In this document: positions 1 through 5,308 of the stretch, one piece after another | Layout: the number at the start of each line of letters is the position of its first letter | How positions within the stretch are numbered: position 1 is the stretch's first letter | From: Thermoproteota archaeon | GTDB lineage: Archaea > Thermoproteota > Thermoprotei > Thermoproteales > Thermocladiaceae | NCBI GenBank assembly: GCA_013153895.1 | Contig: JAADDN010000018.1 | Span: 1-5,308 of the forward strand | Length of the DNA: 5,308 bases | Reading direction: 5' to 3' | The notes under the pieces: generated by a model | What the model was told of the DNA's origin: nothing | Databases searched by the model: none | Seen by the model: the letters and a program-made list of their open reading frames with translations, nothing else | Program-made: the position numbers and the translations under genes

Positions 1-1
1 C

Positions 2-1753
2 GTTATTGAAGCTATAGAATCTACATATAATATACCTAGAAGAGATATAGAAGATCTTTTAATATCTTCAGATGAGGTTGCACTACTTAACAAGGTTCAG
101 CATGTAGATTCTGCTGATGAGGTAATATGTAGAGGTAGAGTTATAGGTGTTAGATACTTTGATATTCATAGTAGGAGGTGGTACTTCAGATTTGATTATG
201 CAGGTATAAAAATAGCGATAGATAATAGACTAGGATACTATGCTATACTCAAGAGAGGACATGTAGATGTTGGAGATTATGTTGATAAGAGTACGCTAGT
301 AGAGGGAAACCTTCCTGAACGTGAGGACATATATGTACCATTTAAGCTTAAGGATAAGGAGATCTACGGCCTACTTCAAGTTCGTGGATCAAAGTTCAGA
401 ATTATTAAGGTTCTAAGAGGAATAGTATTTACAGAATCTGAAAGAGAGGTAGGTAGTATAGATAAGATTCTTAAAGCAAATATTGATAGAATAGAGAGAC
501 TTGAAGCAAATTCTATACAAATAATAAACTCAATAATCAGAAAATATAGAAACTATAACTTCATGGTTACAGTATCAGGAGGCAAGGATAGTACTGTTAC
601 TCTGTACCTATCTCAATTATGTGGTGTAAAGATCTTCATCTACTGTGATACAGGTTTTGAGTTTCCAGAGACGAAGAATGTGATAGATAATTTATCAAAG
701 ATTTCTCATATAGATATTGTAGAAGCTGATAGAGAGATGTTTGATAAATTATTTAATGTTCTTGGCCCTCCTGCAAGAGACTTCAGATGGTGTACGCAGG
801 TCTGTAAACTTTATCCTCTCAGGAAATATATTAAGAGTAGGATTGAGGGAAGAATAGTGAGTATTACAGGTCAGAGATTATTTGAGTCTCCTCAGAGAGC
901 TCTTGCTGGATATGAGAAAGATGTTTATGGTCAGAATCCTGCAGATGTGATAGTTTCTCCACTATATGAATGGACGGCTCTCGAAGTTGAACTATATATA
1001 CATCATAAGAGACTTCCATTAAACAAGCTTTATGAGGAGGGATTTGAGAGAGTGGGATGCTATATCTGTCCAACATTGAGATGTTCAGAGATAGAGATAA
1101 TTAAGAAAATTCATCCAGATCTATGGAACTCATGGTACGAGAAATTGAAGAAGTTTAGAAGAAGAGTAAATGCTCCAGAAGCATGGTTAAAGTATGATCT
1201 CTGGAGATGGAGGTTTGAGCTTCCTGGAGATTTAAGAAATTATCTTAAGAGGATTGGAGTATCATTTGATATTACATCCCTAACAAATCCAGTATGTACT
1301 GTCATAAGAGTTGATATTAATAGGGAGAATCTTGAGACTGTTATAGAAGTTTTTCCAACATTTTTAAACAAGATAGATCTAATCAAGCTTGCATCTCTTG
1401 TTCCTATTTTATCGAGAGAGTACTATGTTGCTGATGATTCTTTGAAAATTTATACGAAGACCTCTATAATAGTGGTTAGCTCTAGTGGTCGTATTAGAGT
1501 ATGGTCGAGAGACCTAGAGATATGTAAGAATCTTACTGAGCTAATAGTGAAGCTGATATATATGACTCATAGCTGTGTTAAATGTAAAAATTGTGAAGAA
1601 GTATGTGAGGAAAAGATACTTAAAGTAGATGATTATCCTAAGATCATTGAGCCAGAAAGATGTACACAGTGTAGAGAATGTGTTAAAGCATGCTTTTTAG
1701 CTAAGTATGTTGGTATATCTACTAGCAAGGAGGTTGAGAGCAGGATCGTGTGA
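2..1753 (+). CDS. PAPS-reductase-like PP-loop enzyme with C-terminal 2x[4Fe-4S] ferredoxin domain (5' end outside window)
   Basis: The frame is open from base 2 to the TGA at 1751-1753 (583 codons), so the start lies upstream of the window. The ATG at 563 is unlikely to be the start because it would leave four residues before the PP-loop. Residues below are counted from that ATG. Seen: PP-loop SGGKDS (5-10, bases 575-592), FRWCTQVCK (74-82), GQR..ES..R (103-112) and GCYICP (165-170), all typical of the PAPS reductase/adenine-nucleotide alpha-hydrolase family. Two CxxCxxCxxxC motifs follow (Cys338/341/344/348 and 367/370/373/377), as in 2[4Fe-4S] ferredoxins. The 187 codons before the ATG include a beta-rich segment around bases 270-420 that resembles the PUA-like domain of related archaeal proteins; this is an inference. 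Family knowledge: the PP-loop activates a substrate through ATP or an adenylyl nucleotide, and the ferredoxin part could supply electrons. A role in sulfur transfer or nucleotide modification is more likely than classical sulfate assimilation, but the substrate is unknown. The downstream phosphoesterase overlaps its stop codon, so the two are probably co-transcribed. Confidence 0.88.
   Translation, partial: VIEAIESTYNIPRRDIEDLLISSDEVALLNKVQHVDSADEVICRGRVIGVRYFDIHSRRWYFRFDYAGIKIAIDNRLGYYAILKRGHVDVGDYVDKSTLVEGNLPEREDIYVPFKLKDKEIYGLLQVRGSKFRIIKVLRGIVFTESEREVGSIDKILKANIDRIERLEANSIQIINSIIRKYRNYNFMVTVSGGKDSTVTLYLSQLCGVKIFIYCDTGFEFPETKNVIDNLSKISHIDIVEADREMFDKLFNVLGPPARDFRWCTQVCKLYPLRKYIKSRIEGRIVSITGQRLFESPQRALAGYEKDVYGQNPADVIVSPLYEWTALEVELYIHHKRLPLNKLYEEGFERVGCYICPTLRCSEIEIIKKIHPDLWNSWYEKLKKFRRRVNAPEAWLKYDLWRWRFELPGDLRNYLKRIGVSFDITSLTNPVCTVIRVDINRENLETVIEVFPTFLNKIDLIKLASLVPILSREYYVADDSLKIYTKTSIIVVSSSGRIRVWSRDLEICKNLTELIVKLIYMTHSCVKCKNCEEVCEEKILKVDDYPKIIEPERCTQCRECVKACFLAKYVGISTSKEVESRIV
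1729..1734 (+). promoter_or_regulatory. Shine-Dalgarno-like GGAGGT before the phosphoesterase gene
   Basis: GGAGGT lies inside the 3' end of the upstream gene. It is 18 bases before the ATG at 1753 and 15 before the GTG at 1750, longer than the usual 5-10. No closer in-frame start exists because TGA at 1735-1737 stops that frame. It may help re-initiation together with the TGATG overlap, or it may simply be coding sequence. Confidence 0.35.
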
Positions 1754-2631
1754 TGCCTCTCCTATCATCAAGCTTAGTTATTAATACTCATAGATATGGA
1801 AAACTTCTCTTACTTGCAGATACTCACGTAGGATATGAGGTCGAGCTCCTGATGAAGGGTATAAGAGTTCCTAGACAGACAAAAAGGATGATAGAACATT
1901 ATATTGAGTTAATAGAGAAGGAGAAAGCTGATAGTTTAGCAATATTGGGAGATGTTAAGCATGAGATAGCTAGCGTAGTTGAGACTTATAGAGATGTTGA
2001 GCTCTTCATAACTGAGCTCTCAGAGAGAGTTGAAAGATTGGTTCTCCTACAGGGAAATCATGATGGCATGCTTGATAAGATAGTTCAGAAACTATCGTTA
2101 AGAAATGTCGAGTATTATGATTCTAGAGGAACATTAGTGGAGACTACTGACGGTAAAAAGATAATTCTAATACATGGAAATGCTAAACCTAGACTAGAAG
2201 ATCTAGTTAAAGCAGATTACCTAGTGATGGGACATACTCATCCAGCAGTCACTATAAGAGATGTAGTTGGATATACTGTGAGAGAAGCAGTAATTGTTCG
2301 TGTAGAATTGTCTAAAAAGGAGGTAATAAGTTCAATGTTTAGGAAGGATGAGTTGAAGAAATGTAGTATTGATATAGAATCTATTGAAAATAAGATCGTC
2401 ATAGTTATTCTTCCATGTGCTAATATTCTCATAACAGGTACTGACATCACTAGAACTCTTCTACAGAAATCTCCTAGTAAGACCATACTTATCTACTTTA
2501 AACTTTGGGAAAAACCTGACAAAATTGAAGTATATTTACCAGATCTAACATATCTAGGAACACTTAAAGAGCTTCTTGAACTAGAGAAGATAGTTGAGAC
2601 ACGTGAGAAAGTTGACTGGGATCTCCTGTAG
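1753..2631 (+). CDS. Metallophosphoesterase, COG1407/MJ0037-type archaeal ICC-like family
   Basis: This is a calcineurin-like phosphoesterase with a two-metal active site. Counting from the ATG at 1753, the full motif set is visible in order: DTH (Asp23, His25), GDVKH (Asp67), GNHD (Asn102, His103), HG (His141) and GHTH (His161, His163). The C-terminal third (about residues 210-275, with ILPCAN and a late YLGTLKELL segment) resembles the conserved tail of the COG1407 family, which is often named SbcD-related; this argues against a general SbcD/Mre11 nuclease. The substrate is unknown; members are predicted to cleave phosphodiesters or phosphomonoesters. No signal peptide or membrane segment is seen, so it is probably cytoplasmic. 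The start is ATG 1753, overlapping the upstream TGA by one base (TGATG), or GTG 1750, which adds one residue. The overlap implies translational coupling to the PP-loop/ferredoxin gene and possibly a shared pathway. Confidence 0.9.
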   Translation: MPLLSSSLVINTHRYGKLLLLADTHVGYEVELLMKGIRVPRQTKRMIEHYIELIEKEKADSLAILGDVKHEIASVVETYRDVELFITELSERVERLVLLQGNHDGMLDKIVQKLSLRNVEYYDSRGTLVETTDGKKIILIHGNAKPRLEDLVKADYLVMGHTHPAVTIRDVVGYTVREAVIVRVELSKKEVISSMFRKDELKKCSIDIESIENKIVIVILPCANILITGTDITRTLLQKSPSKTILIYFKLWEKPDKIEVYLPDLTYLGTLKELLELEKIVETREKVDWDLL

Positions 2632-2633
2632 AG

Positions 2634-2644
2634 CTTATTAATTA
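2634..2644 (+). promoter_or_regulatory. TATA-like box for the small helical gene
   Basis: CTTATTAATTA starts three bases after the phosphoesterase stop, and its centre is about 28 bases before the ATG at 2667. That is the spacing expected if transcription starts at or next to the start codon. No Shine-Dalgarno sequence is present, consistent with a leaderless mRNA. Promoter activity is inferred from position and composition only. Confidence 0.4.
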
Positions 2645-2666
2645 GTGAGAACATTAGTATCATGAC

Positions 2667-2990
2667 ATGGTTATCAAGAGTAGTGAGGAATTGAAGAAGG
2701 ATCTTGAGGATCTTATAGCTAAGCTTCTTGTCCTGACAATAGATACTTATGAGAACTTCTTCAATATTATGGTCGAGTTTCTTAAGAAGGTCTCTCCAAT
2801 ACCCTTAGTAATACCTCAGATAGTACTTCCTGAAGATTTAAAGAGGAAGAAAGCTGAAGATCTTGCTAAAGTTCTAGCAAGTCTCATAGTTGCGCCACTT
2901 AATCCACAGCAGGTGATGAAGATTCTTGAAGAGATCTCGAGAAAAGTTGAAGAACTTAAGAAGAAGTACATGGAGCAGAGTAGATCATAG
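2667..2990 (+). CDS. Small helical protein of unknown function (107 aa)
   Basis: I do not recognise this protein. It is charged and appears almost wholly helical: a long helix at about residues 5-42, a Pro/Ile/Val-rich linker at about 43-57 (containing SPIPLVIP), a Lys/Glu-rich helix at about 58-76, and a last amphipathic helix at about 79-104 with coiled-coil-like heptad spacing of Ile/Leu/Val. No cysteines, metal-site motifs, signal peptide or transmembrane segment are seen. A helical bundle or a protein-protein adaptor is plausible but unproven. The ATG at 2667 is chosen because an upstream ATG at 2662 is in another frame and soon meets a stop. The gene follows the phosphoesterase by 35 bases on the same strand but has its own TATA-like box, so it may be an independent leaderless unit. 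Codon use (AGA/AGG, AAG, GAG, ATA) matches its neighbours, which supports a real gene. Its stop codon abuts the candidate C/D box RNA. Confidence 0.75.
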   Translation: MVIKSSEELKKDLEDLIAKLLVLTIDTYENFFNIMVEFLKKVSPIPLVIPQIVLPEDLKRKKAEDLAKVLASLIVAPLNPQQVMKILEEISRKVEELKKKYMEQSRS

Positions 2991-3041
2991 TGATGAGAAT
3001 TAGCCCCAGGCGAAGAGATGAAGAGTATCCCCCTCAGCTGA
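2990..3041 (+). ncRNA. Candidate archaeal C/D box small RNA (2'-O-methylation guide)
   Basis: Seen in order: a perfect C box GTGATGA (2990-2996), a weak D'-like GCGA (3010-3013), a C'-like GAGATGA (3015-3021, one mismatch to RTGATGA) and a perfect D box CTGA (3038-3041). The 52-base span is normal for archaeal C/D box sRNAs, which assemble with L7Ae, Nop5 and fibrillarin to direct ribose methylation of rRNA or tRNA. The element fills the gap between two convergent genes. It begins on the last base of the small helical gene's stop and ends inside the 3' end of the kinase gene, a common arrangement in archaea. It is GC-rich (26 of 51 bases) in an AT-rich region, a known mark of structured RNA genes in hyperthermophiles. 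Weak points: D' keeps only the GA, the D'-C' spacer is one base, and the D-side guide interval is 16 bases rather than about 12. No target was assigned. It may be transcribed by read-through from the plus-strand gene. Confidence 0.5.
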
Positions 3042-4266
3042 CACCAAAAGTCTTAACATAGATGTTTACGAGACTTTTCAAGACTTCTTCAGCACTAGGC
3101 CTCTTCAAAGGATCTATCTCTAACATCTTAATTATTAGGTCTCTCAGCTCTATAGGTTCTATCTTAGAGACTTTCTTGAGAACTTCGAACTCTGTCATTT
3201 TTACTCTCTCTTCACCATCTATAGTCTCTCCTATCAATAATGCTAAAGCTATGTTACCTATCTGATAGATATCTATCTTATGTTCTAGACCAAGCTCAAT
3301 GCTCTTTCTCCTCAGATCATATATGAGTTGTTCAGGTGCGCAGTATCCTCTTGTACAGGTTATAGAGCTACCTAAACCTGATGATAATAGATCTCTTACA
3401 GTACTGAAGTCACATATTTTAGCTATTCCATCACATATTAATACGTTCCCAAGCTTGAGATCTCCATGAACAATACCTCTACTATGTACGTATCTTATAG
3501 CATCAGTTACCTGTATCAATATTATTAATAGGTCTCTCAACGTTGGTCTCCAACCACTTGATACCTGATACGATAATGATAAACCATCAGCAAACTCATA
3601 TAACACAGCTGGAACAGTTACAGAATAATCTACAAGCTTTATAATACATGGATGATTAAACTTCTTTAAAACCTCTATCTCTCTCACAAACTTATCAATA
3701 ACAAGATCATCAAGAGTTATAGAAGAATCCTCAATAGATTCTAAATCTAAGTTCTTAGGAATCTTTAACGCATACTTCCTACCATCATCAGTAACACACA
3801 AGTAGACTCTACTTACAGACCCTTCACCAACAAGATAACAAGTAGAACCTTCAAGATTAACCTTGAGACCTGGAATACCTCTCTTAAGCTTCAGACCCCT
3901 ACCTTTAACACGTGCAGGGACATAGTAAGAGATCCTTTCTCTAATTAATCTCTCAAGAACGTTCAGATTAAGCATGATATCTCGAACACTACTAACATTA
4001 ACCTGAGAACTCTTTCTAACATTATTTATAGTATTTAAACTTCTAGCTTCAATGGATCTTCTACTATTGTTAGATCTTGATAAATTTACTACATAAGAGA
4101 CTATTAACAATATTGCTACAAGTATTATAAAAGCTTCAAAAACAGCTACAAGAAGAGACATGAAGTCATGAAAAACTGGAGGTAGTGGAACAGGACCAAG
4201 ACTACTTACGAGTGATGCTACAAGTATTAGTAGCAATATAGCTAGAATTAGCTCACCTATCCTCAT
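3034..4266 (-). CDS. Membrane-anchored Hanks-type Ser/Thr protein kinase
   Basis: This 410-residue protein has two N-terminal hydrophobic segments (about residues 5-23 and 36-60), a Ser/Arg/Asn-rich linker (about 62-110), and a complete protein kinase domain (about 142-402). Kinase motifs seen: glycine loop GEGSVSRVY (147-155), ATP-anchoring Lys168 in ALK, helix-C Glu196, catalytic loop HGDLKLGN (Asp269, Lys271, Asn274), metal-binding Asp286 in DFS, APE-type 310-312, the subdomain IX Asp332, and Arg389 near the end. All catalytic residues are present, so activity is expected. HGD replaces HRD, making it a non-RD kinase, and DFS replaces the usual DFG. The basic linker after the second segment puts the kinase domain in the cytoplasm, with almost no extracellular part. 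It lies 27 bases downstream of the FHA gene on the same strand. Kinase/FHA gene pairs are known in Crenarchaeota, so the FHA protein is the likely partner. The start is the ATG at 4266: there is no Shine-Dalgarno, and a TATA-like box sits about 28 bases upstream. Confidence 0.93.
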   Translation of the reverse strand: MRIGELILAILLLILVASLVSSLGPVPLPPVFHDFMSLLVAVFEAFIILVAILLIVSYVVNLSRSNNSRRSIEARSLNTINNVRKSSQVNVSSVRDIMLNLNVLERLIRERISYYVPARVKGRGLKLKRGIPGLKVNLEGSTCYLVGEGSVSRVYLCVTDDGRKYALKIPKNLDLESIEDSSITLDDLVIDKFVREIEVLKKFNHPCIIKLVDYSVTVPAVLYEFADGLSLSYQVSSGWRPTLRDLLIILIQVTDAIRYVHSRGIVHGDLKLGNVLICDGIAKICDFSTVRDLLSSGLGSSITCTRGYCAPEQLIYDLRRKSIELGLEHKIDIYQIGNIALALLIGETIDGEERVKMTEFEVLKKVSKIEPIELRDLIIKMLEIDPLKRPSAEEVLKSLVNIYVKTFGVS

Positions 4267-4276
4267 TCTTCATATA

Positions 4277-4288
4277 ACTTAAGAGATA
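4277..4288 (-). repeat. 12-base sequence shared by the kinase and FHA promoters (copy 1)
   Basis: On the minus strand this reads TATCTCTTAAGT and lies between the kinase TATA-like box and its start codon. The same 12 bases occur at 5106-5117 before the FHA gene. It contains the palindrome CTTAAG. Spacing to the TATA box and start differs between copies, so an operator role is only a possibility. Confidence 0.4.
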
Positions 4289-4290
4289 CT

Positions 4291-4298
4291 TATTTAAA
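4291..4298 (-). promoter_or_regulatory. TATA-like box for the kinase gene
   Basis: TTTAAATA on the minus strand is centred about 28 bases before the kinase ATG at 4266 and overlaps the stop codon of the FHA gene (4294-4296). The spacing predicts a leaderless or near-leaderless kinase mRNA. The kinase could therefore be made separately from the FHA gene, although read-through from upstream is also possible. Confidence 0.55.
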
Positions 4299-5085
4299 TG
4301 CGTCCCTCGCTTGATCGTTTAACGACGCCTCTAACAATATTGTCGAGAGCCTCCACATGACCTTTCAATTCTACTAGAGACCTATCTAGAACATTTAAGA
4401 GAACAGGATCATTAGGATTATCCTCTAGATCAAGAACACACTTCTTAACATTATTAAGAGAATCATAGACATTCTTAAATATATAATCAACAAGACTTTT
4501 ATCAACAATCCTCGACAGATAACTCTCAAAAAACTTAACTAGATCCTCTAGAGCAACAACATGAGGACTCAACAAGTGAGCAGGTACACCATACTTTACT
4601 TGAATTCTCATATCATTAATAGTATTAAATATCTTATCAACAATATTAAGAATATCATAAACATCGTATGAACTCATAGAAGAATTATTAACAACATTAA
4701 TTTCAATATCGAGATCAGCTATCCTTAATTTAAATTTACTACCATGAACAGCTATAGACGAGCCTTTCCTTAATCTAACACCATCAACATAAGTACCATA
4801 AGTCGATCCTGAACCATCTCTACCATGATCCATAATAATTAATCTATCAGAAATTAATTTAATTAATACATGTCTTCGACTAACCTTCCTAGATCTAACA
4901 TTCATATCCTGTATAAACTTCTTATCAATATTAAACACATAAATACTAGAAACATCATCTATAGAGAACAACTCCCTCAACTCTCTATCAAGTCTTCCAA
5001 TATATACATACTCTAGAGAAGAAAGATCTACAGAAAGCTCTCTAAGCTCATTAACACTATCTTTCCACTTCAAGATAAGTAACAT
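4294..5085 (-). CDS. FHA-domain phosphopeptide-binding protein
   Basis: FHA domains bind phosphothreonine peptides and act as adaptors for Ser/Thr kinases. The domain covers about residues 5-132 of 263. Seen: YIGR (Gly30-Arg31), VSRRH (68-72, the conserved SRxH core) and GSTYGTYVDG (93-102), matching the GSxNGTxVNG signature except that Tyr96 replaces the first Asn and Asp101 the second. The rest (about 138-260) is mostly helical with no recognised domain. It includes a segment around 166-195 with GVPAHLLSPH and a charged helix near the C-terminus. No zinc-finger Cys pairs, unlike zinc-ribbon FHA proteins such as crenarchaeal ArnA, and no membrane segment, so it should be soluble. It is the first gene of a probable unit with the kinase 27 bases downstream and is divergent from the gene at 5171. 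The ATG at 5085 is chosen because it directly follows a TATA-like box with a short predicted leader and precedes the first FHA strand (LLILKW). It is a likely substrate or recruiter for the kinase. Confidence 0.88.
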   Translation of the reverse strand: MLLILKWKDSVNELRELSVDLSSLEYVYIGRLDRELRELFSIDDVSSIYVFNIDKKFIQDMNVRSRKVSRRHVLIKLISDRLIIMDHGRDGSGSTYGTYVDGVRLRKGSSIAVHGSKFKLRIADLDIEINVVNNSSMSSYDVYDILNIVDKIFNTINDMRIQVKYGVPAHLLSPHVVALEDLVKFFESYLSRIVDKSLVDYIFKNVYDSLNNVKKCVLDLEDNPNDPVLLNVLDRSLVELKGHVEALDNIVRGVVKRSSEGRI

Positions 5086-5105
5086 ATACTTATGAAAGGT
5101 AAGAT

Positions 5106-5117
5106 ACTTAAGAGATA
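5106..5117 (-). repeat. 12-base sequence shared by the kinase and FHA promoters (copy 2)
   Basis: This is the second copy of TATCTCTTAAGT on the minus strand, identical to 4277-4288. Here it overlaps the TATA-like box by two bases, whereas copy 1 sits three bases downstream of its box. Confidence 0.4.
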
Positions 5118-5123
5118 TTTAAA
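5116..5123 (-). promoter_or_regulatory. TATA-like box for the FHA gene
   Basis: TTTAAATA on the minus strand, identical to the kinase box, is centred about 34 bases before the ATG at 5085. A start of transcription about 27 bases downstream would give a leader of only about 7 bases. No Shine-Dalgarno sequence precedes the ATG. Confidence 0.55.
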
Positions 5124-5137
5124 CATGAGACACCTCA

Positions 5138-5145
5138 CTTAAATA
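5138..5145 (+). promoter_or_regulatory. TATA-like box for the divergent gene at 5171
   Basis: CTTAAATA on the plus strand is centred about 29 bases before the GTG at 5171, predicting transcription starting at or beside that codon. It lies only 15 bases from the opposing FHA box in an 85-base intergenic region, so binding of the transcription machinery at one promoter could hinder the other. Confidence 0.45.
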
Positions 5146-5170
5146 ATAGTTAACTAGTAGAAACACATCT

Positions 5171-5308
5171 GTGAGAGAACTATCAGAGATAGTAGATGTA
5201 TATAAAATGTGTAAGGAGATAATAGAAAATGATAGAGTAAATACAAGAGATGTAAGTAAAATAATTAACATAATTCAAAACATATCAAACATCAATCTCG
5301 ATTCAAAG
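5171..5308 (+). CDS. Unidentified gene, 3' end outside window
   Basis: An open frame of 46 codons starts at GTG 5171 and runs off the right edge. The upstream in-frame stop is at 5147-5149, and GTG is the first usual start codon after it. An ATG at 5207 is possible but less well placed relative to the TATA-like box. The visible residues are charged and Ile/Asn-rich, predict helix (for example ELSEIVDVYKMCKEI) and match no family I know. The other two plus frames hit stops quickly, and codon use resembles the neighbours (ATA, AGA, GTA). No Shine-Dalgarno is present, so the mRNA is probably leaderless. It diverges from the FHA gene. In Crenarchaeota such neighbourhoods can hold vWA, MoxR or PP2C phosphatase genes, but nothing visible here identifies one. 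Confidence 0.55.
   Translation, partial: MRELSEIVDVYKMCKEIIENDRVNTRDVSKIINIIQNISNINLDSK

Noticed and set aside
112..122. TGATGA C-box-like matches inside coding DNA (also near 1430 and, on the minus strand, near 3785)
   Set aside because: Each is preceded by C rather than a purine and encodes conserved-looking Asp-Asp/Glu residues; no sRNA layout was apparent around them.
864..1076. Minus-strand open frame of 70 codons
   Set aside because: It lies wholly within the PP-loop enzyme gene, opposite conserved motifs, and shows no family features; it is a shadow frame.
2238..2486. Minus-strand open frame of 82 codons
   Set aside because: It is antisense to the phosphoesterase gene, over its GHTH motif and conserved tail, with no promoter or recognisable motif.
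2662..2694. ATG at 2662 as a start for the small gene
   Set aside because: It is in a different frame that stops after ten codons; ATG 2667 opens the long frame.
2991..3033. Transcription terminator between the convergent genes
   Set aside because: No T-run follows either stop codon and no convincing hairpin is seen; the C/D box layout explains the region better.
3062..3265. Plus-strand open frame of 67 codons
   Set aside because: It is antisense to the kinase C-lobe; codon use is not typical of the neighbouring genes.
1..5308. CRISPR array, insertion sequence, tRNA or rRNA gene
   Set aside because: No regularly spaced repeats, terminal inverted repeats, transposase-like frame, tRNA cloverleaf or rRNA sequence was recognised.

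Overview
The window looks like a stretch of hyperthermophilic crenarchaeal (Thermoproteota, probably Desulfurococcales-like) chromosome. The evidence is AT-rich DNA with Ile mostly ATA and Arg mostly AGA/AGG, archaeal TATA-like boxes about 28 bases before start codons that lack Shine-Dalgarno sequences, an archaeal-type phosphoesterase, and a Hanks-type kinase paired with an FHA protein. The genus cannot be fixed from sequence alone.

Left half (plus strand). A large gene enters from the left edge and ends at 1753. It encodes an archaeal PAPS-reductase-like PP-loop enzyme with a C-terminal pair of 4Fe-4S ferredoxin motifs. Its reading frame is open from base 2, so the ATG at 563 is internal. 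A COG1407/MJ0037-type metallophosphoesterase (1753-2631) follows and overlaps it by one base (TGATG). After a short gap with its own TATA-like box comes a small, all-helical protein of unknown function (2667-2990).

Middle. The 43-base gap between the convergent genes is unusually GC-rich (26 of 51 bases across 2991-3041). It has the box layout of an archaeal C/D box small RNA: C box GTGATGA at 2990-2996, C'-like box at 3015-3021 and D box CTGA at 3038-3041. I judge this the most interesting unannotated element here.

Right half (minus strand). A putative signalling pair is encoded: an FHA-domain phosphopeptide-binding protein (5085 to 4294) followed by a Ser/Thr protein kinase with two N-terminal membrane segments (4266 to 3034). 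Each gene has its own TATA-like box, and a 12-base sequence is shared between the two promoters. The kinase has DFS in place of DFG, and the FHA domain has Tyr in place of the usual Asn before Gly-Thr. An unidentified gene (5171 onward, plus strand, cut by the window edge) diverges from the FHA gene and probably starts at a leaderless GTG.

Together the right half suggests a membrane-anchored kinase that phosphorylates proteins read by a soluble FHA adaptor. The left half is a PP-loop/Fe-S enzyme coupled to a phosphoesterase, whose substrates are not evident from the sequence.
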